Shown in pieces: positions 1-7,149 of a stretch of 7,149 bases of DNA. Within the stretch, counting starts at the first letter, position 1, and every line of letters starts with the position of its first letter. The translations under genes were made by a program, and so were the position numbers. Source of the DNA: Clostridia bacterium (GTDB taxonomy: Bacteria > Bacillota_A > Clostridia > Christensenellales > CAG-138); NCBI GenBank assembly GCA_017556125.1, contig JAFZCW010000040.1:1-7149 (forward strand), written 5' to 3'. Below the pieces are notes generated by a model that was not told the origin of the DNA, searched no databases, and was given only the letters and a program-made list of their open reading frames with translations.

Positions 1-246
1 CTTGCCTCCCTGATCATCGGCGAAGTGCTTTTCGGGAAGAGGTCTTTTTTCAATTCCCTGGTATCGCTCTGTCTGGGTTCCATCACCTACAGGATCATCA
101 TCATGCTGGTTCTGAAGCTCGGCATGCCGGCGAACGACCTGAAACTGTTCACCGCGATTACCGTCGCTCTGGCGCTTGCTCTTCCGACGATCAAGACGAA
201 GATCAACGCAAGAAAGCAGGGGAAAGGGGGCGTGCAGAATGCTTAA
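1..246 (+). CDS. ABC transporter permease, C-terminal end (5' partial)
   Basis: This is the last 81 codons of an integral membrane protein; the beginning lies outside the window. Two hydrophobic segments are visible, at about residues 20-38 of the fragment (containing YRIIIMLVLKLG) and 50-64 (FTAITVALALALPTI). A basic cytoplasmic tail follows, rich in Lys and Arg. The stop codon overlaps the start of the downstream ABC ATPase by 8 bases, the usual arrangement for a permease and its ATPase in one operon. The tail and the type of ATPase fit the BPD_transp_2 permeases of TrpXYZ-like importers, which work with a PF04392-type substrate-binding protein; that binding protein would be expected further upstream. 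The substrate cannot be read from this fragment. Identification as a permease is firm from context; the subfamily is inference. Confidence 0.82.
   Translation, partial: LASLIIGEVLFGKRSFFNSLVSLCLGSITYRIIIMLVLKLGMPANDLKLFTAITVALALALPTIKTKINARKQGKGGVQNA
223..230 (+). promoter_or_regulatory. Ribosome binding site of the ABC ATPase
   Basis: AAAGGGGG ends 8 bases before the ATG at 239. It lies inside the 3' end of the permease gene and decides the start. An in-frame ATG at 176 is further upstream but has no comparable site, and its extra residues are a basic out-of-frame reading of the permease tail. Confidence 0.75.
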
Positions 247-1030
247 AGTCGAAAACGCGCGCATCGTTTTCCATCCGGGTACCGTCAATGAGACGGAGGC
301 GCTACGCGGCATCTCGCTTCATCTTTCCCCCGGGGAATTCGTAACGGTCATAGGCGGAAACGGCGCAGGAAAATCCACCCTCCTCAACTGCGTTGCCGGC
401 GCGAATTTCCTTACTTCCGGTAAGATCCTCATCGACGGACAGGACGTGACGAACGTTCCGGAATTCAAAAGGGCCAAGTACCTCGGACGTGTATTCCAGG
501 ATCCGATGATGGGTACCGCGGGGAACATGTGGATCGAGGAGAATCTGGCGCTTGCCTACCGCAGGGGAATGAAGCGCGGACTCCGCTGGGGCGTTACGAA
601 TGAAGAACGCGAAGTGTTCAAGGAACAGCTCTCTCAGTTCGACCTCGGGCTTGAAGGACGTCTTTCCACGAAAGTGAAGCTGCTGTCCGGCGGCCAGCGC
701 CAGGCGCTGACGCTCCTGATGGCGACTCTTGTGAAGCCGAAACTGCTTCTTCTCGACGAGCATACCGCCGCGCTCGATCCGAAAACGGCGAAGAAGGTCC
801 TCGAGCTTTCCGAACAGATCATCGACCGCGACCATCTGACGACCCTGATGGTGACGCATAACATGAGGGACGCGATCCGGTACGGCAACCGTCTTATCAT
901 GCTGCATAACGGCCAGATCGCCGTCGACGTTTCCGGGGAAGAGAAGAAAAATCTCACGGTTGAAACGCTGATCGAAAAATTCTCCGAGGCGTCCGGAAGC
1001 GATGAGGTAAGCGACAAACTTGCGCTTTAA
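239..1030 (+). CDS. ABC transporter ATP-binding protein (TrpZ-like importer ATPase)
   Basis: This 263-residue cytoplasmic ATPase energises the importer whose permease ends just upstream. All ABC motifs are present: Walker A GGNGAGKST (39-47), Q-loop Gln87 in VFQDP, signature LSGGQ (149-153), Walker B LLLLDE (169-174), D-loop TAALD (176-180) and switch His207 in VTHN. The length is typical for a stand-alone ATPase. The start at 239 is chosen because of the strong ribosome site, because the family normally begins close to a MLxVxN-type strand, and because it gives an 8-base overlap with the permease that allows translational coupling. Sequence between the Q-loop and the signature (FQDPMMGTAGNMWIEENLALAYRRG) resembles the ATPases paired with BPD_transp_2 permeases and ABC_sub_bind proteins, as in the TrpXYZ-like group. 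Tryptophan as substrate is not shown by anything here. An intrinsic terminator follows at once, so this is the last gene of its operon. Confidence 0.93.
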   Translation: MLKVENARIVFHPGTVNETEALRGISLHLSPGEFVTVIGGNGAGKSTLLNCVAGANFLTSGKILIDGQDVTNVPEFKRAKYLGRVFQDPMMGTAGNMWIEENLALAYRRGMKRGLRWGVTNEEREVFKEQLSQFDLGLEGRLSTKVKLLSGGQRQALTLLMATLVKPKLLLLDEHTAALDPKTAKKVLELSEQIIDRDHLTTLMVTHNMRDAIRYGNRLIMLHNGQIAVDVSGEEKKNLTVETLIEKFSEASGSDEVSDKLAL

Positions 1031-1052
1031 TGAAAAGGATATATGAGTAACG

Positions 1053-1082
1053 AGGGAGCAGGCGAGATGTCCTGCTCCTTTT
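1053..1082 (+). terminator. Intrinsic terminator of the ABC operon
   Basis: GGAGCAGG (1055-1062) pairs perfectly with CCTGCTCC (1071-1078) across an 8-base loop and is followed by TTTT (1079-1082). A1053 and G1054 can add weaker pairs with the first T residues. It begins 22 bases after the ABC ATPase stop. A longer inverted repeat competes for part of the same DNA (see findings). Confidence 0.85.
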
Positions 1083-1107
1083 CATTTCCGACCCGTTCTG
1101 ATAGAAT
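1079..1107 (+). promoter_or_regulatory. Candidate promoter of the EEP lipoprotein gene
   Basis: TTTTCA (1079-1084) as -35 and TAGAAT (1102-1107) as -10 are separated by 17 bases, the ideal spacing for the housekeeping sigma factor. The -10 matches consensus at 5 of 6 positions and the -35 at 4 of 6. The -35 sits in the U-tract of the preceding terminator. Transcription would start near 1114, giving a leader of about 24 bases. This is judged by eye only. Confidence 0.4.
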
Positions 1108-1137
1108 GAAAAACTGAAGAAAGGAACACAGAGGGAA

Positions 1138-2400
1138 TTGCGCAGGATCCTGATCACAATCATCATATTTCTGTTTGCTGCGGCAATGACCGTGTTTGCT
1201 TCCGCATGCGTCAGCCAGCCTCCGGTCACCGTAACGATCGCGACCGCCGTTCCCGTCGCTTCCGATACGCCCGTTCCCGTTCCGAGTCCGTCTCCGACGC
1301 CGGTTCCGATACCTACAGTTACAGGGATCGCTGTTCCGACCTATACGCCCAAGATCACATTCGTTCCGCTTCCGACGTCGGTGTATACGCCCGATAAACG
1401 GAACAATACGCCGACCCCGTCTCCCGAATGGGCTTCTCCGTACCCTTCTCCTGAAGGCGATCCACTGATCCGGATCCCGGAATCCATTCGGGTCGCGACG
1501 GTATCATCCGACCAAGCGCCCGTCAAGAAAAGATCGTCCCTGCACGGGTCTTCCATTGCGACCGTCAGGAAGGGTGAACAGTTCCGCGTCATCGAAGAAA
1601 CGGAAAACTATATCTGCATCGACTGCAACGGAACGAAAGGCTACGTGCTTCCTGAAAGGCTTTCTATCTGCACGATCCGGACGGAACTTTCGGAAACCGT
1701 CCGGTACAGGGCTGCCTCACTGAACATCCACGGCGCTGAGAGCACCGTAAAAATCGCGAAACTTTCTGAACTAATCAACGCGGAGTCTCCGGACGTCATC
1801 GGGGTGCAGGAGGTCAAGAGACTGAATCTGAAAGGCAACGGGATCGACTGGCTGCAGCGGCTGGCTGAGGCGGCGGGATATCCGTATTACGTGTTCTGCA
1901 AGACGATCGATTATGACGAGGGTGAATACGGTACGGCGATCCTTTCAAGGTTTCCGATCCTTCAGTCTGATGCATGGCAGCTGGACGTGGCGCCGGGGAA
2001 GGAGCCGCGGTATCTTGCCTACGCCTGTCTTCTGACGGACAAAGGTCCCGTTCATTTTTTCAACACGCATCTTTGCGCCTCCGACATGCATCTGAAATCG
2101 ATCAATATCGCGTCCATGGTGTATACGCTCCGTGCGGCGGGCGTAACGCCGTATATCGTAACCGGAGACTTCAACTGCTCTCCGCCGAGAATCTACCGTT
2201 ATATGAAGGATATCTCGTTCGTCAATATCGAAATGAATACGTTTGGCAACGGGTCAAGGACGAAGATCATCGATAATATTCTGTATACGGAAGGAATCGT
2301 CGCAGCGGGCGTGCATCTGGCGGATGCGGCCGGGACCGGCGCGACGGATCACAGCATGGTCATTTCCGATTTTTACGTGACGGTGCCACCTCAAAAATAA
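1138..2400 (+). CDS. Secreted lipoprotein with SH3b-like and endonuclease/exonuclease/phosphatase domains
   Basis: This 420-residue protein starts at TTG. A basic start (MRR), hydrophobic core (4-20) and ASAC with Cys24 suggest lipoprotein export, although Ala at -3 is a weak lipobox. Residues about 27-108 are a Pro/Thr/Ser/Val-rich spacer. Residues about 117-177 resemble a bacterial SH3b domain (ends GYVLPERLS), which often binds cell wall. Residues about 190-415 are an EEP-superfamily domain: Asn196 in SLNIHG, Glu225 in DVIGVQEV, YGTAILSRFPI, His311 in NTHL, Asp344 and Asn346 in TGDFN, Asp379 in IDNIL, and Asp404-His405 in TDH. These are the Mg-dependent phosphodiesterase residues of the DNase I/Exo III/sphingomyelinase fold, so it is probably active. 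Substrate (DNA, RNA, phospholipid or inositol phosphate) is unknown. No in-frame ATG or GTG lies between the upstream stop at 1102-1104 and 1138; AAGGA at 1121-1125 and GAGGG at 1131-1135 are imperfectly spaced ribosome sites. No convincing terminator follows. Confidence 0.88.
   Translation: MRRILITIIIFLFAAAMTVFASACVSQPPVTVTIATAVPVASDTPVPVPSPSPTPVPIPTVTGIAVPTYTPKITFVPLPTSVYTPDKRNNTPTPSPEWASPYPSPEGDPLIRIPESIRVATVSSDQAPVKKRSSLHGSSIATVRKGEQFRVIEETENYICIDCNGTKGYVLPERLSICTIRTELSETVRYRAASLNIHGAESTVKIAKLSELINAESPDVIGVQEVKRLNLKGNGIDWLQRLAEAAGYPYYVFCKTIDYDEGEYGTAILSRFPILQSDAWQLDVAPGKEPRYLAYACLLTDKGPVHFFNTHLCASDMHLKSINIASMVYTLRAAGVTPYIVTGDFNCSPPRIYRYMKDISFVNIEMNTFGNGSRTKIIDNILYTEGIVAAGVHLADAAGTGATDHSMVISDFYVTVPPQK
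1249..1317 (+). repeat. Low-complexity coding repeat (Val/Thr/Ser-Pro spacer)
   Basis: Pro alternates with Val, Thr or Ser across residues 38-60 of the EEP lipoprotein (for example VPVPSPSPTPVPIPT). At the DNA level short units such as GTTCC and TCCG recur. Such tracts act as extended tethers between a lipid anchor and a surface domain. They are also prone to slippage, so length may vary between strains; that last point is inference. Confidence 0.5.
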
Positions 2401-2423
2401 TATTTTTACATGCCAATCGTTTT

Positions 2424-2453
2424 TTGTTGAACACTGACAAATTATGATATACT
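2424..2453 (+). promoter_or_regulatory. Candidate arcC promoter
   Basis: TATACT (2448-2453) is a good -10. The -35 is either TTGTTG (2424-2429, spacer 18) or TTGAAC (2427-2432, spacer 15). The stretch is clearly AT-rich compared with the flanking coding DNA. A start near 2460 leaves about 25 bases of leader containing the ribosome site. Confidence 0.5.
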
Positions 2454-2466
2454 GAATAAAAAAAGA

Positions 2467-2473
2467 GAGAGGG
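2467..2473 (+). promoter_or_regulatory. Ribosome binding site of arcC
   Basis: GAGAGGG lies 11 bases before the ATG at 2485, a slightly long spacing. There is no better in-frame start nearby, and the protein begins with the family's usual N-terminal strand. Confidence 0.6.
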
Positions 2474-2484
2474 AACGGATAGAT

Positions 2485-3411
2485 ATGTCTAAAATTGTTA
2501 TCGCACTCGGCGGAAACGCTCTCGGCAATACGCCTGCTGAGCAGCTGAAACTTGTTGAAGGTACTGCAGCGGCGATCGTGGACCTGATTGAAGAGGGGAA
2601 CGACGTTGTCATCGCGCACGGGAACGGTCCGCAGGTCGGTATGATCAATCTTGGAATGTCCACGGCTGCCGAGGCGGGAGCCATCAAATCCTCCATGCCT
2701 TTTCCGGAATGCGGTGCGATGAGCCAGGGATATATCGGATATCATCTGCAGAACGGTATCCGGAACGAAATGGTGAAGCGCGGGATCAAGAAGACCGTCG
2801 CGACCGTTGTCACACAGGTCCTCGTGGATGAAAAGGATCCTGCCTTCCAGCATCCGACCAAACCGATCGGCGCCTTCTATTCGAAGGAGCAGGCGGAAAA
2901 GATCCATGAGGAAAAAGGATACACGATGATCGAGGACGCAGGACGCGGTTACCGTCAGGTCGTTCCTTCCCCGAAACCGGTCGACGTTATCGAGAAGGAA
3001 GTCGTCAACAGTCTGATCCGCGACGGTCATGTCGTCATCACGGTCGGCGGCGGCGGCATTCCCGTCATTGAAAAGGACGGAAAACTGATCGGAACGCCCG
3101 CGGTCATCGACAAGGACTTCGCCTCCGCGAAACTTGCCGAGCTGATCGACGCGGATATGCTGATCATCCTGACGGCCGTTGACCGTGTTTCCATCAACTA
3201 TAAGAAACCCGACCAGAAGGAGCTTGCGCATATGACCGTTGCCGAAGCGGAACAGTACTGTGCCGAGGGTCATTTCGCTCCCGGAAGCATGCTCCCCAAA
3301 GTCCAGGCGGCGATCTCTTTTGCAAAGAGCGGTCATAAGACCATTATCGCTTCCCTTGAAAACGCAAAGGACGCCATCGCTGGCAAGAGCGGTACGTCCG
3401 TAACGCTGTAA
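2485..3411 (+). CDS. arcC: Carbamate kinase
   Basis: This complete 308-residue cytoplasmic enzyme catalyses carbamoyl phosphate + ADP to ATP + NH3 + CO2 in the catabolic direction. Length matches the family (about 300-315). Visible motifs of the amino acid kinase fold: GGNAL (9-13), HGNGPQVG (45-52), the PTKPIG lid segment around Lys126 (124-129), GRGYRQVVPSP (153-163), GGGGIPV (188-194), the Lys210-containing VIDKDFASA (207-215), LTAVDRV (229-235) and GSMLPKVQAA (267-276). This pattern separates carbamate kinase from acetylglutamate or glutamate 5-kinases. The gene has its own promoter and a strong terminator, so it is probably monocistronic. No arginine deiminase (arcA), ornithine or putrescine carbamoyltransferase (arcB/ptcA), or antiporter gene is next to it. 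The source of carbamoyl phosphate must therefore be encoded elsewhere: arginine, agmatine, citrulline or purine/allantoin breakdown are all possible. Enzyme identity is near certain; pathway is open. Confidence 0.97.
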   Translation: MSKIVIALGGNALGNTPAEQLKLVEGTAAAIVDLIEEGNDVVIAHGNGPQVGMINLGMSTAAEAGAIKSSMPFPECGAMSQGYIGYHLQNGIRNEMVKRGIKKTVATVVTQVLVDEKDPAFQHPTKPIGAFYSKEQAEKIHEEKGYTMIEDAGRGYRQVVPSPKPVDVIEKEVVNSLIRDGHVVITVGGGGIPVIEKDGKLIGTPAVIDKDFASAKLAELIDADMLIILTAVDRVSINYKKPDQKELAHMTVAEAEQYCAEGHFAPGSMLPKVQAAISFAKSGHKTIIASLENAKDAIAGKSGTSVTL

Positions 3412-3430
3412 TTGACAGATTCTTCCGAGA

Positions 3431-3459
3431 GGGACAGGCCGTACGGACCTGTCCCTTTT
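3431..3459 (+). terminator. Intrinsic terminator of arcC
   Basis: GGGACAGG (3431-3438) pairs perfectly with CCTGTCCC (3448-3455), followed by TTTT (3456-3459). The loop contains the self-complementary CCGTACGG (3439-3446), which may extend the hairpin past a single bulged A. It starts 20 bases after the arcC stop. Confidence 0.9.
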
Positions 3460-3484
3460 CCTGTGTCAGACAAACTGATATAAT
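3456..3484 (+). promoter_or_regulatory. Candidate promoter of the MBL lipoprotein gene
   Basis: TATAAT (3479-3484) is a perfect -10. Seventeen bases upstream is TTTTCC (3456-3461), only 3 of 6 to the -35 consensus, overlapping the U-tract of the arcC terminator. The expected start is about 7 bases after the -10, which is 3491, the A of the ATG. If real, the mRNA has essentially no 5' leader. Confidence 0.5.
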
Positions 3485-3490
3485 AACTCC

Positions 3491-4729
3491 ATGATGAAAC
3501 GAACGGACAGGTTAATCAGGCTGACGGCTTGTCTTCTCTGCGGTTTTTTTCTTTTTCTGCCGCTGAGCGGATGCACTGCGCCGGGACAGGAGCAGCACCC
3601 CGAAGCGCCCGAAGCGAGTCCGGTCAATTCTGAAACTCTTTCTCCCGCATCTTCTTCGTTACCGCCCTCCGGGGATCTCATTATGTTCGTGAATGTCGGG
3701 AAAGCGGACGCGACGGTGATCCGGTCTTCCGGCGAGTTCTATATCGTGGATACTGGAACGGCTGAATCCGTTCCCGCACTGTTCGGCGCGTTGCATTATC
3801 TCGGCGCGGATTCCGTCAAAGCCGTTTTCATCACGCATTCTCACAGCGATCATGTTGGCGGGTTGAACGCGCTTCTTTCGCATTACCGCGTCGAAACCGT
3901 ATACCGTTCCAGCGTTTCCTTCTGGAAGGAAGGGAAACAGAATCCGGCTGATAAAGCGGCAGCGAAAGCCGGAATGGAGGCCGTGCTTCTGTCCGCAGGA
4001 GATACGGTCGGAATGGGAAGCGCGAATTCGGTCACTGTTTTAGGCCCGCTCGTTCTGAATACGGACGACGACAACGACAATTCCCTTGTTCTGGATCTTT
4101 CGATAGACGGAAAGAGGATCATGCTTGCCGGCGACATGCAGTTTGCGGAGGAGGAGACGCTGATCGAACGATACGGAAACAGTCTCAAAACGGATATCCT
4201 GCGGATCGGAAACCACGGGAATCCGGACGCGACCGGTCCCGCATTCGCCGCTGCTGCCGATCCGGATATCATTGTGATTTCCACCGACAGAAGCGCGGAT
4301 ACCGATTCCGCGAACGAACGCGTTCTCTCGCTGTTCGAAGGTAAGCAGATCCTGATCACCGACGAGTCCGACATGGGATTTCTGATCCCGCTGGACGGAT
4401 CAGGGTCAGCGCCGGAAAATGTCCGCCATTCAACGGAGCTTGATTTGGTGATCGTATCGGTCGACAAGGAAACGCAGACCGCTACGATCCGGAACAACGG
4501 GTCAGACGCGGATCTTTCCGGATGCATGCTGTTTTCCGAAAAGGGGAACGAGCTGTTCGTGTTTCCGGACGGCGCTTTTCTTGCTTCGGAGGCCAGCTGT
4601 ACGGTATCGGGAGAGAACGGGAGCGGGGATTACCGGTGGCCGGGAGAGAAGAAACCGTGGAACGCGAACAAGGACGATCCGGCGCTTTTATTCGACAGTT
4701 TCGGGAATCTTTTGTCCGCTGTCAATTGA
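3491..4729 (+). CDS. Secreted lipoprotein with ComEC-like metallo-beta-lactamase and lamin-tail-like domains
   Basis: The protein has 412 residues. A lipoprotein signal is clear: basic start MMKRTDRLIR, hydrophobic core (about 11-24) and lipobox LSGC with lipidated Cys28. A Pro/Ser/Glu-rich spacer spans about 29-60. Residues about 62-300 are a metallo-beta-lactamase fold of the ComEC/Rec2 C-terminal type: MFVNVGKADATVI, IVDTGT with Asp87, the metal motif THSHSDH (His116, His118, Asp120, His121), DNSLVL (196-201), LAGD with Asp215, and GNHG with His242. Residues about 316-411 resemble a lamin-tail (Ig-like) domain, with DLSGCMLFSEKG, FPDGAFLA and a closing FDSFGNLLSAV. ComEC-family MBL domains are linked to nuclease activity in DNA uptake, so surface nucleic acid hydrolysis is plausible but unproven. 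The start is unusual: two tandem ATGs and no Shine-Dalgarno. CTG at 3521 after GGACAGG is an alternative but would lose the basic start. No terminator was found before nifJ. Confidence 0.88.
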   Translation: MMKRTDRLIRLTACLLCGFFLFLPLSGCTAPGQEQHPEAPEASPVNSETLSPASSSLPPSGDLIMFVNVGKADATVIRSSGEFYIVDTGTAESVPALFGALHYLGADSVKAVFITHSHSDHVGGLNALLSHYRVETVYRSSVSFWKEGKQNPADKAAAKAGMEAVLLSAGDTVGMGSANSVTVLGPLVLNTDDDNDNSLVLDLSIDGKRIMLAGDMQFAEEETLIERYGNSLKTDILRIGNHGNPDATGPAFAAAADPDIIVISTDRSADTDSANERVLSLFEGKQILITDESDMGFLIPLDGSGSAPENVRHSTELDLVIVSVDKETQTATIRNNGSDADLSGCMLFSEKGNELFVFPDGAFLASEASCTVSGENGSGDYRWPGEKKPWNANKDDPALLFDSFGNLLSAVN

Positions 4730-4755
4730 CACTGATTTCACGCTAGGGCTATAAT
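4726..4755 (+). promoter_or_regulatory. Consensus promoter of nifJ
   Basis: TTGACA (4726-4731) and TATAAT (4750-4755) both match consensus perfectly, with an 18-base spacer. The -35 overlaps the TGA stop of the MBL lipoprotein gene (4727-4729). The start should be near 4762, leaving a leader of about 52 bases. This is the strongest promoter by eye in the window, fitting a highly expressed central enzyme. Confidence 0.85.
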
Positions 4756-4770
4756 TTTAATGTGAAAATT

Positions 4771-4785
4771 TGTGGTTTTACCACA
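4771..4785 (+). promoter_or_regulatory. Perfect inverted repeat in the nifJ leader (operator or leader hairpin)
   Basis: TGTGGT (4771-4776) and ACCACA (4780-4785) are perfectly complementary around a TTT loop, starting about 9 bases after the predicted transcription start. There is no following U-tract, so it is not a terminator. It could be a repressor operator downstream of the promoter or a 5' stabilising hairpin. TTGTGGT-TTT-ACCACAG loosely recalls Rex operators (TTGTG...CACAA) but is one base shorter and diverges inside. Confidence 0.5.
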
Positions 4786-4789
4786 GTGA

Positions 4790-7149
<2,360 letters not shown>

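Noticed and set aside
176..238. An extended start at ATG 176 for the ABC ATPase
   Set aside because: The extra 21 residues are an Arg-rich out-of-frame reading of the permease end, and the strong ribosome site points to 239.
1043..1117. A 24-codon reading frame in the gap after the ABC ATPase
   Set aside because: It runs through both arms of the intrinsic terminator, its product is unremarkable, and AAAGGA before it is too close to the ATG.
2393..2407. AAAAAT-AAT-ATTTTT palindrome at the stop codon of the EEP gene as a terminator
   Set aside because: The stem is only six A/T pairs with no GC and would be unstable. The later T-run at 2420-2425 has no hairpin before it. The EEP gene may lack an intrinsic terminator.
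2453..2461. TGAATAAAA before arcC as an ArgR (ARG box) half site
   Set aside because: Only one half resembles the box and the expected partner half is absent, so chance in an AT-rich promoter is more likely.
2254..3336. A 360-codon open frame on the minus strand opposite arcC and the end of the EEP gene
   Set aside because: It is antisense to the conserved arcC motifs, has no ribosome site or recognisable fold, and its composition is that of a codon-bias shadow.
3412..3417. TTGACA immediately after the arcC stop as a -35 element
   Set aside because: A 16-18 base spacer leads into the GC-rich terminator stem, with no -10-like sequence there. The downstream TATAAT is far too distant.

Overview
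The window reads as a fragment of an anaerobic, fermentative bacterial chromosome, most likely Gram-positive (Firmicutes/Bacillota). Three things point that way: a pyruvate:ferredoxin oxidoreductase, two Cys-anchored lipoproteins with Pro/Ser/Thr-rich spacers of the kind that cross a thick wall, and strong Shine-Dalgarno sites. Coding DNA is fairly GC-rich and the intergenic gaps are AT-rich. The genus cannot be fixed from this sequence. All supported genes are on the + strand, and no gap exceeds about 110 bases.

Layout: (1) 1-1030 holds the 3' end of an inner-membrane ABC permease and a complete ABC ATPase, translationally coupled by an 8-base overlap and closed by an intrinsic terminator. 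They resemble the permease/ATPase pair of the TrpXYZ-like ABC importers; the substrate is not visible. (2) 1138-2400 encodes a predicted lipoprotein: signal peptide, Pro-rich spacer, SH3b-like domain, then an endonuclease/exonuclease/phosphatase (EEP) domain with its catalytic motifs. (3) 2485-3411 is a complete carbamate kinase (arcC) with its own promoter and terminator but no arcA or arcB beside it. (4) 3491-4729 encodes a second lipoprotein, a ComEC-like metallo-beta-lactamase-fold domain followed by a lamin-tail-like domain. (5) 4814 to the window end is the first two thirds of pyruvate:ferredoxin oxidoreductase (nifJ/por), with a consensus promoter and a symmetry-rich leader.

How they work together: arcC (ATP from carbamoyl phosphate) and nifJ (acetyl-CoA and reduced ferredoxin from pyruvate) both suit fermentative energy conservation. 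The two lipoproteins are both predicted cell-surface phosphodiester- or metal-dependent hydrolases and may process extracellular nucleic acid or another phosphorylated substrate; this is inference. Each of the last four genes seems to have its own promoter, so the region looks like a row of single-gene units behind the end of an ABC operon.

No CRISPR array, transposon, tRNA or rRNA was seen. The most noteworthy points are the promoter design of the two lipoprotein genes (the -35 lies in the upstream U-tract, with the same 17-base spacer), a possible leaderless start for the MBL lipoprotein, the symmetric elements in front of nifJ, and the domain architectures of the two lipoproteins.
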